Of a stretch of DNA of 46,309 bases, positions 1 to 7,869 are shown piece by piece. The notes beneath the pieces were generated by a model. That model saw nothing but the letters and a program-made list of their open reading frames with translations. It did not search any database and was not told where the DNA came from. How positions within the stretch are numbered: position 1 is the stretch's first letter; each line of letters begins with the position of its first letter. The DNA comes from Nitrospira lenta (lineage in GTDB: Bacteria; Nitrospirota; Nitrospiria; Nitrospirales; Nitrospiraceae). The DNA is taken from the NCBI GenBank assembly GCA_945905765.1, contig CAMDPZ010000009.1, forward strand, positions 1 through 46,309, in the 5' to 3' direction. The position numbers and the translations under genes were made by a program.

Positions 1-1559
1 TGCTGAATCGGCAAACTCATCAAGGATTCCTGCAACCGGCGCAGCGAATAGAGTCTCGCGCTGGAGGTCGGCGTGCTGTCGAACAGCAACAACGACACGG
101 CCCCGGTCGTGGGGTCCACGACGCCTCTGCCCGTGATCGAGACATAGACTACGGTGGTCAGGTCCAGATGCATCGGCAGCCACTCGTCCAAGACCTCGAC
201 CAGGTCGCTCTTGAGGGCATGGGCATCCAGGAGGGTGCGCACGCGCTCGTGAGGAATGCCTCCGACCGATTTGAGATAGCTGGCCATAGCCTCCGCATCC
301 CGCGTGGCATACTTGACCCGGGCCAGGCTGCTCTCCCGGAACTGCCCCACGCCGATGACGATGCCGACGGCCTTCGGCTGTTTGAGCAGGCCCGTCCACT
401 TCGGCACCTGATCCACATCCACCGGCTGCGCCTGGGCTTCCTTCGCGGACTCAGGCTTCATGGCCACTAGAAACTTTTTGGCGTTGGGCAGCTGGACGGA
501 CGAGGACCCGGCCCGCAAAACCAGCGTCAATTCCGCCTGCACCGCCTCTTGGACCAGGCCGACCTTACCGTCCACCGTCACACGCTTGACCTCGCCTGGC
601 TGGAGATCGCCGATGGAAACCAGGCTGGGGATTCGCTCGATCAAGGGAGGCATGGCGGTCACAGACAATTCGACCGCCTTAGCAATGCCCGGCCCTTCAT
701 TTTTGACTTCCAGTTCGATCGCGATGGCTTCCCCGCTGTGGACCACCTGATTGCGGTTCTCGTCACGGACGATCGCCCGGAAGATCACCTTTGCCGATTC
801 GTCCACTGGAGCCGGCGCAGAAACTGATACAGCCGATTGCGGCGCAACTGGCTTGGGCGCCGGAACGGAAACCCCGCTGCCTGCCACAGGAGAGGGAGGA
901 GGAACGGATGCTGCTGCAGCCTGGGCGCGTCCTGCCTTCCGGGCGTCTGCTGCATTGAGGATCCTGCTCGATGTCCCCAGTTGCTTGGCCATGCCGTCCG
1001 TCACGAGGCCGAAGGCCTCTTGGGCAATCTTATCCAGGCCCTTCACTTCGCAGGAAGAGGCGGTGACCTCGACCTCACCGCGGCCGATGCTTTGGATTTT
1101 CTTACTATGCAAAACCGTGCCATCGGCAGCCGTGTAGGCGAAATCCAATCCCACCGTGACAGTGGCTGGATAACTTCTGTTGGCCTGTCGCACGACCGCC
1201 AGATCGAGATGGATGATGCCCAGCGCCACATCGACATAGCCGTCCGGCACAGACGAGGGGCCTGCCTCGCCGGTCAGGACCTTTTCGAAGACGCGGCCTG
1301 TTTTATGTTTGAGCGCATCCTGTAATGGAGCGGCGAGCGATAGGGATTGCGGCTGGCCGCAGGCATCCTGATAGGCCAGCTGCGCCCCGGCGATGCTGGC
1401 ATCCGCGCGGAGCTGAACCGTGAGCGGGAGATAATAGCCAATGGTCGCGCCATTGCGGCCGGAGAAAAGCGAGCAGCTCGTCAACGCCACGATACAGATC
1501 CCCGCGCTCACCCAGGAGGTTGCGCGAAGGAGAACGGACGATCTTGCTGAATTAATCAC
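1..1559 (-). CDS. Lipoprotein with CARDB-like and degenerate caspase-like (C14) domains, 3' end outside window
   Basis: An open frame of about 519 codons runs from a GTG at 1559 to the window edge without a stop. The first 29 residues form a lipoprotein signal: a charged start, a hydrophobic stretch and the lipobox LTSC with Cys29, so the protein is probably anchored on the periplasmic face. A Pro/Ala-rich linker follows, then a beta-rich segment (about 245-345) resembling CARDB adhesion-type domains. From about residue 395 the pattern matches a caspase p20 fold: a VIGVGQF strand, then ATRDAEAMASYL, GGIPHERV, and VVYVSITGRG before a LYSLRRLQESL segment. Family members normally have GHG with the catalytic His; here codon 126-128 is Arg. 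The catalytic Cys would lie beyond the window. GTG codons at 1565 and 1568 are alternative starts, and no clear ribosome site is visible. It is likely a scaffold or binding protein rather than a protease. Confidence 0.8.
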   Translation of the reverse strand, partial: MINSARSSVLLRATSWVSAGICIVALTSCSLFSGRNGATIGYYLPLTVQLRADASIAGAQLAYQDACGQPQSLSLAAPLQDALKHKTGRVFEKVLTGEAGPSSVPDGYVDVALGIIHLDLAVVRQANRSYPATVTVGLDFAYTAADGTVLHSKKIQSIGRGEVEVTASSCEVKGLDKIAQEAFGLVTDGMAKQLGTSSRILNAADARKAGRAQAAAASVPPPSPVAGSGVSVPAPKPVAPQSAVSVSAPAPVDESAKVIFRAIVRDENRNQVVHSGEAIAIELEVKNEGPGIAKAVELSVTAMPPLIERIPSLVSIGDLQPGEVKRVTVDGKVGLVQEAVQAELTLVLRAGSSSVQLPNAKKFLVAMKPESAKEAQAQPVDVDQVPKWTGLLKQPKAVGIVIGVGQFRESSLARVKYATRDAEAMASYLKSVGGIPHERVRTLLDAHALKSDLVEVLDEWLPMHLDLTTVVYVSITGRGVVDPTTGAVSLLLFDSTPTSSARLYSLRRLQESLMSLPIQ

Positions 1560-1683
1560 ATGCACCACATTCTTATACAGAAAATCAGTCAACGAGCACA
1601 ACCGGCGCCACAGCCAAATTATTCCCTACAAGGCCACAACAAATGGTTAAAGATCATCCTCCACGCTCCTCAGCATTTTTTCA

Positions 1684-1780
1684 GGGATGGAGGCTGATTG
1701 ATCTTCCACTGCGCGCGTCCAACGAGGGCCTTCCGAGGCTGCGCGTTGCGCGAGCACAGAAGATCATCAGCCTCCATCCC
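1684..1780. repeat. Hairpin repeat element A (shares core with 4591-4683)
   Basis: The left arm 1684-1706 and right arm 1759-1780 are complementary over 22 bp with one bulged T. The interior contains a core (from CACTG at 1707 to the AGAAG ending at 1762) that is nearly the same as in the element at 4591-4683. The arms have a different sequence from that second element but are still self-complementary. It lies between the divergent caspase-like lipoprotein and ubiA genes, just upstream of the ubiA promoter. Function unknown; it could be a mobile palindromic repeat or a structured RNA. Confidence 0.8.
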
Positions 1781-1795
1781 CCTACAAGCCACTCG

Positions 1796-1824
1796 TTGAC
1801 AGCCCCTCCCCCCTCGGCTAAGTT
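1796..1824 (+). promoter_or_regulatory. Sigma70-like promoter of ubiA, leaderless
   Basis: TTGACA (1796-1801), a 17-nt C-rich spacer and TAAGTT (1819-1824). The expected transcription start is around 1831, directly at the ATG at 1832, so the mRNA would have essentially no leader. This placement supports the 1832 start over the longer upstream frame. Confidence 0.5.
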
Positions 1825-1831
1825 CAAGCCC

Positions 1832-2719
1832 ATGATTGAATCTTCGTCACCGGCGCCGGGACCGAAACTGTCCTGGTCTGCCATCAGCCGGCTCATCCGC
1901 CTGCAGAGCCAGACCGGAACCTGGCTGCTCCTGCTCCCGACCCTCTGGTCCCTGGTCTTGGCGGCTCGCGGCCTGCCGCCCCTCCACTTGCTGGCCATCT
2001 TCGTCGCAGGGTCTTTCGTGATGCGCAGCGCGGGAGTCGTGCTGAACGATTTGGCGGACCGCTCGTTCGACCGCCATGTGACCCGCACGCTGGTGCGGCC
2101 CCTCGCCTCCGGCGAACTCAGCGTCCCTCATGCCCTGCTGACCCTCGGCTTCTTTCTCGCTCTGGCTGGTCTGCTCGTGCTGCTGCTAGACCCTCTGACG
2201 ATCCTCCTGAGCCCGATCGCCATCCTCCTGGCTGCCCTCTATCCCTTTGCGAAACGGGTCATCCATATTCCGCAAGCCATGCTGGGGATCGCCTTCGGCT
2301 GGGGCACCATCATGGCCTGGGCCGCTTCGCGGGGCGCCATCGACGCGCCTGCCTGGTGCCTCTTTGCTGCGACGGTCTGCTGGGCGATCGGATACGACAC
2401 GATCTACGCCCTGCAAGACAGGGAGGACGATCGCAGGATCGGCGTGAAATCATCGGCCCTGCTGTTCGGCCCATCCACCTGGATCGCCGTCGGCACGGCC
2501 CTCTGCGCGATGTTGCTGCTGCTGGGATTGGCTGGCTGGCTGACCCAGATCGGCTGGGTCTACTATGCAGTGCTTGCTGCTGTGGGAAGTTGGTGTCTGA
2601 GGCAAGCAGGACAGATCAGGGAAGTTGTCTCGGCCCCTACCGCCTTCCACATGTTTCAACAACATGTGTGGGTAGGAGCCGTAATTCTGCTAGGAATGAT
2701 CGCGGGATTTCTGCTCTGA
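1832..2719 (+). CDS. ubiA: UbiA-family 4-hydroxybenzoate/aromatic polyprenyltransferase
   Basis: An integral membrane prenyltransferase that attaches a polyprenyl chain to an aromatic acid in quinone synthesis. The protein has 295 residues and about eight hydrophobic helices. The first Asp-rich motif is NDLADRSFD (residues 72-80) and the second is LQDREDDRRIG (about 194-204); these bind Mg-diphosphate. The N-terminal segment with LPTLWSL and the RPLASGELS stretch closely resemble enterobacterial UbiA. The frame stays open 63 codons upstream, but that part crosses the hairpin repeat and promoter and does not look like protein, so ATG 1832 is chosen; it gives the usual family length. The gene is convergent with the respiratory operon: its stop at 2717-2719 abuts the next gene's stop at 2720. 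If the organism makes menaquinone by the futalosine route, the substrate could differ (MqnP-like), which the sequence alone does not settle. Confidence 0.88.
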   Translation: MIESSSPAPGPKLSWSAISRLIRLQSQTGTWLLLLPTLWSLVLAARGLPPLHLLAIFVAGSFVMRSAGVVLNDLADRSFDRHVTRTLVRPLASGELSVPHALLTLGFFLALAGLLVLLLDPLTILLSPIAILLAALYPFAKRVIHIPQAMLGIAFGWGTIMAWAASRGAIDAPAWCLFAATVCWAIGYDTIYALQDREDDRRIGVKSSALLFGPSTWIAVGTALCAMLLLLGLAGWLTQIGWVYYAVLAAVGSWCLRQAGQIREVVSAPTAFHMFQQHVWVGAVILLGMIAGFLL

Positions 2720-3736
2720 TCAGCCGGCTGGCTTTTCGATCGGGGCATCAGGCTTCGGCGCTCGCAACGTACCCAAATACATCGTGATGGCCTTCGCATC
2801 GGCATCGCTAAGCCCGAGCGCCGGCATTCTGGTCTCCGGCTTCATCGCCTGAGGATTCTTCACCCAGCGATAAATCCAGGTCCCGTTCAAGCGGAATCCT
2901 GCCCGGTCGAGCGCCGGTCCGACTTTGCCGCCCTCTGTGCCGATGCTGTGGCAGCCGTTGCAGCCGTACTTGTTCGAATAGAGACGCTTGCCCTGCTCCA
3001 CCATTTCCGCGACCAGTTCCGGCTTCACGGTCAGATCGGGACGGGCAACGTTCGCGCCTTTCCCAGGCCTGGCGGTGAAATTGGTCACAGCCATCTGCGC
3101 CACGTCGAGTTCTTTTTTCGCCTGGATCATGGCCGCCAGTTCTTTGGCGTAAGTGGACTCGTCTGCCTCCACGTCCTTCTTCAACTCTTCGCTCTTCTTT
3201 TCCGCTTCGTCGCTCGCCTTCTTTTCGGCCGCCTCGTAGGCCTGCTTGGCCTGGTCCGACTTGCTCTGAGCCGCTTGGAGCGCTGCCGCCAGCTCCTTCT
3301 TCCGTTCCTCGACTTTAAACTCCAGCTTCATGCCGTGGAGGCCGCGGACATAGCCGACGATCGCCCAGATCTCGTCTTCCGACAGGGTGTACTTGAAGGT
3401 CGGCATGGTGGGCACGGCGAAATCGTCATCGCCGATCTTGTCGCCACCGGGACTCGTGTCCTTCATGTCGCGGGAAATCGTATTGAAAATGTCTTCGTCC
3501 TTGAAGGTGCCCATCTCCGACTTGTTCGAGAGATCTTTGGGCTTCGGGTCCGGCATCGACGACCAATTGAACCCTTCGTTCTGACGACCGTTCTCGCCGT
3601 GGCAATGCATGCAGTAGTGGCTGTAGAGTTCATGCCCCTTCTGCTGTTGCTCGCTGGCGCAGCCGCCTGCCACCATGGCCCAGAGGCCGATCAGTCCACC
3701 AACCGTTCCTAGTGCAAAGAGCCGAGCCGCCTTCAT
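2720..3736 (-). CDS. Dihaem cytochrome c lipoprotein with central coiled coil
   Basis: An electron-transfer protein of 338 residues, last gene of the respiratory operon. The signal sequence ends in a lipobox with Cys26. Two class I haem sites are visible: CMHCH at 42-46 and CNGCH at 259-263. Met-containing segments after each (MPTF, RMPALG) are candidate axial ligands. Between the two haem domains lies a long Ala/Glu/Lys-rich stretch (about 140-215) predicted as coiled coil, which would hold the domains apart. A longer open frame runs upstream, but it overlaps the NxrC-like gene; ATG 3736 overlaps that gene's stop by 4 bp (ATGA), indicating translational coupling. It is likely the soluble-side electron donor or acceptor for the complex encoded upstream. 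Confidence 0.87.
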   Translation of the reverse strand: MKAARLFALGTVGGLIGLWAMVAGGCASEQQQKGHELYSHYCMHCHGENGRQNEGFNWSSMPDPKPKDLSNKSEMGTFKDEDIFNTISRDMKDTSPGGDKIGDDDFAVPTMPTFKYTLSEDEIWAIVGYVRGLHGMKLEFKVEERKKELAAALQAAQSKSDQAKQAYEAAEKKASDEAEKKSEELKKDVEADESTYAKELAAMIQAKKELDVAQMAVTNFTARPGKGANVARPDLTVKPELVAEMVEQGKRLYSNKYGCNGCHSIGTEGGKVGPALDRAGFRLNGTWIYRWVKNPQAMKPETRMPALGLSDADAKAITMYLGTLRAPKPDAPIEKPAG

Positions 3737-4560
3737 GCTGATTGCCCTTTCTTTAGCTTGCGGATCAGAATGAACTGAAATCCGAGAGCCAGGCCCACGG
3801 CGAGAGCCGCGTAGTAATAACCGGAGTAGTCCGGTGGCGCTTCTGCGCGGAAATACCACCAGGAAGAGACCGCCTTTTGCGACCCCTTCTCTTTCAGCTC
3901 GCCGCTTGCGTCCTTCTTCCCGTCCCAGACGGCGAAGGCGATGTTGATGAAGCCACCGGTCGTGATCTGCGTATCTTCCTCCGGATGTCCGGTGGTGAGC
4001 GGCCTGGTGAAGACCACTTTCCAGGTGCCGTTGGCATAGGCGCCCTTGGCCTTCACGTCCTGGTGCGGCTGCACGCTGAGCGTGCCGAAGCCCTTGGCAT
4101 TCATGTCCACGCCTTTGGCGTCTTTGTTCTTCCAATACCAGATGTTGACCGGGCCGCCTTCCACCTGCGCCATCGGCTGGCCATGCGCGAAGTGGGCTTT
4201 CTTGTCGCCCACCATGAATTCAATGGCGGCGGCATCGTCCGGATCTTCCGAGGGATCGGTATATTCCAAGAGGATGGCGACGTTCGTCCCGTCGTGCAGG
4301 GCGCGCACGCTCAGGTCCCGGACCGTCGCTTCCAGAATGCGGTTCGGCCAATGGACTTGCGGCGACATCGGGAAGGTAGCCGGAATCGCGCTGGCCCAGA
4401 CCGCCGCGTTCGGGTCATCGGCAGGCAAGGAGCCCTTCACCATCGGGGCGCGAACCGCAATGCCCTCTTGAGCTGCAACAGGTTCCGCAACGAGGAACCC
4501 CATGGCCAGCAATACACCGGCAACGACGCCCGTGGCGATTTTACTCAGTCCATGCTTCAT
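3733..4560 (-). CDS. NxrC-like haem b subunit (ethylbenzene dehydrogenase gamma family), membrane-anchored
   Basis: The 275-residue product starts with a Sec-type signal peptide (hydrophobic 9-27, then VAAQEG). It continues as a beta-rich domain resembling the haem b-binding gamma subunit of DMSO-reductase-type enzymes such as ethylbenzene dehydrogenase and nitrite oxidoreductase. Typical signatures are the VRALHDGTNVAILLEYTD stretch, the HFAHGQPM segment and the late FINIAFAVWDG. A C-terminal membrane helix (about 250-268) followed by KKGQ anchors it. ATG 4560 is preceded by AGAGAGGA at good spacing; a GTG at 4584 is an in-frame alternative. Here the gene sits inside a cytochrome operon without NxrA or NxrB, so it probably passes electrons to or from cytochromes c. 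The exact role is inferred. Confidence 0.78.
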   Translation of the reverse strand: MKHGLSKIATGVVAGVLLAMGFLVAEPVAAQEGIAVRAPMVKGSLPADDPNAAVWASAIPATFPMSPQVHWPNRILEATVRDLSVRALHDGTNVAILLEYTDPSEDPDDAAAIEFMVGDKKAHFAHGQPMAQVEGGPVNIWYWKNKDAKGVDMNAKGFGTLSVQPHQDVKAKGAYANGTWKVVFTRPLTTGHPEEDTQITTGGFINIAFAVWDGKKDASGELKEKGSQKAVSSWWYFRAEAPPDYSGYYYAALAVGLALGFQFILIRKLKKGQSA

Positions 4561-4590
4561 AAATTTCGTCCTCTCTCTACTCACGTCTCA

Positions 4591-4683
4591 GAGGGTGGGG
4601 CTTTGTGCCTTCCACTGGCGTCCACCGAGCACCTTCCGAGTCTGCGCGGTGCGCGAGCACAGAAGGCATAGAGGCCTACCCTC
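4591..4683. repeat. Hairpin repeat element B (same family as 1684-1780)
   Basis: The left arm 4591-4612 pairs with the right arm 4662-4683 over 22 positions with one mismatch and three G-T wobbles when read on the + strand. The core shares the CACTG start, the CCTTCCGAG segment and the GCGCGAGCACAGAAG end with element A. An inner helix is CACCG/CGGTG here against CAACG/CGTTG in element A, a compensatory change. It fills the gap between the NxrC-like gene and the upstream cytochrome c gene, whose stop codon begins 2 nt away. Confidence 0.8.
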
Positions 4684-4685
4684 GT

Positions 4686-5405
4686 CTACTCCCACGTTCT
4701 GGGAGATTGATGCGCGCCATCATACTCGCCCATGATGATTTTCCAGATCCACTCGTCGGGCAATTCGACTTCCCAGCGCGGCATCGCAGACTTCCACGGC
4801 ATGCCCTCGATCGGGAGGCCGACGCCGCCCTTCTTGATGCGCCAGAAGAGATAGCTTTCCTGGAGCATGGCGATCGTCGTGGGATCGGAGAAGTTGGCCG
4901 GAGGAGGATTGAATCCTCTGGCGGCCGGGCCCTTCCCGTCGAAGTTTCCGCCGTGGCAGGGGGAACAGAATGCGGCATAGAAGCCCTTCCCCTGCTGAAT
5001 CGTATCCGGTGTCTTCGCGACAGGATTCGAGAGACCGGTATATTCGCCTGGCGGAGCCGGATGGATCGTCCGGTTTTCGGCAGGCGGCGCATCGCTGGTC
5101 GCCGTGCTGTTGTAGGTCTGCCAGCCGACGATCAGAGGGAACAACAAGAGCACTCCGTACCGGAGCACTTGCAAGCTGCCGATGTTCTCTCCGGTCAGAA
5201 ACCGCTGGATCGGACCCCAGAACGCGTCTTTGGACTCTCCGCTCAAGGTGGCGAAGATCACAATGCCCGACGTCGTCAGCATCAGATACAGGAAGATCAG
5301 ACTGGCCGGCAGCGGCGCCGAGCCAGGGATATTCGGCACAACGAACTTCAAGATCGTATAGACGATCCCGATCAAGATGACCGGCTTAAGCAACGAGCCC
5401 CCCAT
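4686..5405 (-). CDS. Membrane-bound monohaem cytochrome c
   Basis: The 239-residue protein has three N-terminal membrane segments (about 5-24, 36-54, 83-95) followed by a periplasmic class I cytochrome c domain. The haem site is CSPCH (147-151), with later Met residues (EGMPW, SAMPRW) as likely axial ligand candidates. GDG-like segments (GNFDGKGPAARG) after the haem match other small cytochromes c in this operon. An AGGAGG ribosome site precedes ATG 5405 with 6-nt spacing. It lies 9 nt downstream of the next cytochrome c gene, so the two are certainly cotranscribed. It is probably a tethered electron carrier of the CydA-like/bc module; partner not known. Confidence 0.87.
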   Translation of the reverse strand: MGGSLLKPVILIGIVYTILKFVVPNIPGSAPLPASLIFLYLMLTTSGIVIFATLSGESKDAFWGPIQRFLTGENIGSLQVLRYGVLLLFPLIVGWQTYNSTATSDAPPAENRTIHPAPPGEYTGLSNPVAKTPDTIQQGKGFYAAFCSPCHGGNFDGKGPAARGFNPPPANFSDPTTIAMLQESYLFWRIKKGGVGLPIEGMPWKSAMPRWEVELPDEWIWKIIMGEYDGAHQSPRTWE

Positions 5406-5414
5406 ACGTTCCTC

Positions 5415-6038
5415 CTAGTGCGCTTGCGCCACGTCGACTGGACCGGACTGAGCTACCTTCACCGGGGCGGCAGACGCCTGTCCCGGCACTTCGAGTTCAG
5501 CGACAGTGACGGAAATCGGTTCCCCGCTCATTTGCTGCAGGAAGGCGATGACCGACAGAATTTCATTCTTGGACAGCCCGATCGGGTTCTTATTGATGTA
5601 GGGCATCCGGGCCGGATATTCCTTCGGCTGGCCTTCATGGCGGTAGTCGAGATAGATGTAGGCCTGGGGCTGCGTCAAACTCTCAAAGAGAAATTCGCGG
5701 CTCAGCTTGGCGCCGATCCCTTTCAGGTCCGGGCAACGGGCCGATTCGCTGGGCCCGATCGTATGGCAGAGCGCGCATTGGCCCTTGCTGAAGAAAATCT
5801 TTTGCCCGATGGTCGCTATGTCGGTCGGCGTTTTCACCGTGGCAATGTCGAACTTCTCCTCGACCGGCGGCAGAGATGCCATCTGCGGCACCGACAGCGC
5901 GACGAGCGTAAAGAGGCCGAGAACGATCGCGACGAATCCGATGACCCGGACGAACTGGGCTCGAATCAGAAGCAGAATCAGGGCCCCGCTCCCCACAATC
6001 ATCAGACCGATCAACTGCAATTTAGCAACTTCGCTCAT
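5415..6038 (-). CDS. Membrane-bound monohaem cytochrome c
   Basis: 207 residues: two membrane helices at the N-terminus (about 8-26 and 33-50), then a class I cytochrome c domain with CALCH at 88-92. A Met in ARMPYINKN is the likely distal haem ligand, and the NEILSVIAFLQQMS helix is the conserved C-terminal helix of such domains. The C-terminal tail is Ala/Val-rich. AGAGGAG lies 6 nt before ATG 6038. It sits directly downstream of CydA-like protein 1 and upstream of a second membrane cytochrome c, which suggests that these two cytochromes are subunits of, or donors to, the CydA-like protein. A cytochrome c rather than a quinol donor would fit the lack of a recognisable quinol site there. Confidence 0.86.
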   Translation of the reverse strand: MSEVAKLQLIGLMIVGSGALILLLIRAQFVRVIGFVAIVLGLFTLVALSVPQMASLPPVEEKFDIATVKTPTDIATIGQKIFFSKGQCALCHTIGPSESARCPDLKGIGAKLSREFLFESLTQPQAYIYLDYRHEGQPKEYPARMPYINKNPIGLSKNEILSVIAFLQQMSGEPISVTVAELEVPGQASAAPVKVAQSGPVDVAQAH

Positions 6039-6065
6039 AGGACTCCTCTTGCGAAATCGATCGCC

Positions 6066-7844
6066 TCAGCTATGCGGCGCCTTCGCCTTATCGCTCATCG
6101 TGGCTACCCAGAAGATGAACGCGACAATCATGCAGAAAACAAATGTATTCAAAGCCATGATCGCAGCCGCATACCCAAGCGCCGGCGAAAATGCGTATTG
6201 CGACGAATCCCGGAGCACGCCATACACATGCCAATGGACGCGCGAGGACGACCTGGCGTAACCCATCAGCGTCATGAGCAGGATGACCATGATCGCATTC
6301 AGGACGAGGGCGTAGCCGGCGCGAGGCGGCATCTTGCCCCAGACCATTTCCGTCGTGGTCTTGGCGCTCTTCAGCAGCAAGGCCGTCAACGGCGTGATCG
6401 TCAACATGACGAAGAGCACGATCAACACTTGCGACGTCGAGAAGTAGTTGATGCGGACGATGGCCGGCACGAAGTAGCCCCAGACGCCCAGGACGACGAC
6501 GGCGATTCCGGCGAGGACCAGCAAGGAGCTCATGACCGCTTTCGCGGCCTTCGCCCATCCGGCGGTTTCTTCCTTACCCGCGCGCCAATACATGATGAAG
6601 CTCATGAAGGTGACGAGAATCATCAAGTTCGACACGGTCATTTTCGCCGACATGACGCCGAAGACTCCCAACAGCGGATGGTGGGTGCCTCCCATCTTTC
6701 TCGCTTCTTCCAAGCTCGCCACGAGGGAGTGAGGCGTCATCCAGACACCGAGACACAAGAGCAGAATGATCAGCATCGACAGCATCGGCTTCCGGTACTT
6801 CAGCTCGGAGCCGGGAATGCGATAGGTGATCCCCAGCCAGAAGTCGTAATTCGAGCCGAGGAAGAGCACGCCGATGAGCATGGCCTGGAGAATGAAGAGC
6901 CAGGAGAGGAAGCCGCCCATGAGCGTGATGCCCATCTGCTGGTTGTACTGATAAATTTCGCGCATGAGCCAGTAACCGGCAAAGGGGAGCGGCAGGAGGC
7001 CGAACACCCCGATGAAGTTCCCGACATAACCCATCCAATCGTAGTGATCGCGCTCTTCCGCGTTCCTGGCGGAGAGGTAGCGAATCCCGGCGTAGGCGCC
7101 GCAAATGTAACCGCCCAACACCACGTTCGCGATCAAACGGTGAATGTTCACCGGCCACCAGGTCGGATTCCAGGTTGCAGCCCAGGCCCTGGCGAGGTCC
7201 GAGCCCTCGGCCAGCACGACCGGACTGGCCTGGAACGTGGCCCAGGAGTTCGGCACGATCATGATGAAGAAGGCGAAGAAATTCAGCATGAAACCGAGGA
7301 AAATATGGAACTTCTTCTTGCCGCCATCCTGCATCGCATCCCAGCCATACCAATAGAGGTACAGGGTCGCGGTCTCAACCAAGAACAGGAGGCAATAGAC
7401 GATGAACGACGGGAAGAAAATATCCGTCAGGTAGTTCATCAACTTGGGATAGAAGGAGATCAGCAGGAACAAGAGAATGCCGCCGAAGAGCGCCGTCGTG
7501 GCATAGGCGGAGGTCAGCAGCTTGGTAAACTCCTTGGCGAGTTTATCGTAGCGCTTTTCGCCGGTCTTCCAGGCGACGACTTCGCACAACCAGGCGAAGA
7601 TCGGCACGCCCAGCACAAACCCTGCGAGCAGCAAATGGAGCTGCGCGACAACCCAGACGAGATTGCGGCTGCCGATGTAGGGAATATCGCGATATTCGGT
7701 CGCGGCGGCCGGTGCGACATCGGCCCCGAAGGCCAGCGCGGGAAGACTGAGGAGGCCGACGGCCCACAACAGCCCTGAGAGCATCCCCCCCTGGCCCTTG
7801 ACGGCCTGGAGAAATCTCTGAATCCATCCACCCTGTTGTTGCAT
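6066..7844 (-). CDS. CydA-like (cytochrome bd superfamily) membrane protein 1
   Basis: 592 residues with many membrane helices, homologous in layout to cytochrome bd subunit I. Residues resembling the CydA haem ligands are His70 (AQLHLL) and His235 (NIHRL), with an acidic Glu157 in LVETATLYLYWYGW. The usual GRQPW quinol-oxidase motif is not seen; instead there is a WMTPHSLVA segment. An unusual feature is a clear N-terminal signal-like segment ending ALAFGA (about 21-41) before the first His helix. The start ATG 7844 follows GAGGTGA with 5-nt spacing; a GTG at 7868 is an alternative. No CydB gene is present in the window. Neighbours are cytochromes c on one side and complex III on the other. 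Nitrospira genomes are known to carry several such bd-like proteins proposed as oxidases or as parts of reverse electron flow; which applies here is open. Confidence 0.82.
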   Translation of the reverse strand: MQQQGGWIQRFLQAVKGQGGMLSGLLWAVGLLSLPALAFGADVAPAAATEYRDIPYIGSRNLVWVVAQLHLLLAGFVLGVPIFAWLCEVVAWKTGEKRYDKLAKEFTKLLTSAYATTALFGGILLFLLISFYPKLMNYLTDIFFPSFIVYCLLFLVETATLYLYWYGWDAMQDGGKKKFHIFLGFMLNFFAFFIMIVPNSWATFQASPVVLAEGSDLARAWAATWNPTWWPVNIHRLIANVVLGGYICGAYAGIRYLSARNAEERDHYDWMGYVGNFIGVFGLLPLPFAGYWLMREIYQYNQQMGITLMGGFLSWLFILQAMLIGVLFLGSNYDFWLGITYRIPGSELKYRKPMLSMLIILLLCLGVWMTPHSLVASLEEARKMGGTHHPLLGVFGVMSAKMTVSNLMILVTFMSFIMYWRAGKEETAGWAKAAKAVMSSLLVLAGIAVVVLGVWGYFVPAIVRINYFSTSQVLIVLFVMLTITPLTALLLKSAKTTTEMVWGKMPPRAGYALVLNAIMVILLMTLMGYARSSSRVHWHVYGVLRDSSQYAFSPALGYAAAIMALNTFVFCMIVAFIFWVATMSDKAKAPHS

Positions 7845-7869
7845 GGCCCTCACCTCATCATCTCCCACG

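Noticed and set aside
1643-1831. 63-codon upstream extension of ubiA
   Set aside because: It runs through a hairpin repeat and the promoter, and it would add residues absent from UbiA proteins.
3737-4135. 133-codon N-terminal extension of the dihaem cytochrome c
   Set aside because: It overlaps the NxrC-like gene in another frame and precedes a perfect lipoprotein signal at ATG 3736.
4605-7778. 1057-codon open frame on the + strand
   Set aside because: It is fully antisense to four clear cytochrome/CydA-like genes. Its product is low-complexity, rich in Arg, Asp, Glu and His, as expected from the reverse strand of GC-rich genes.
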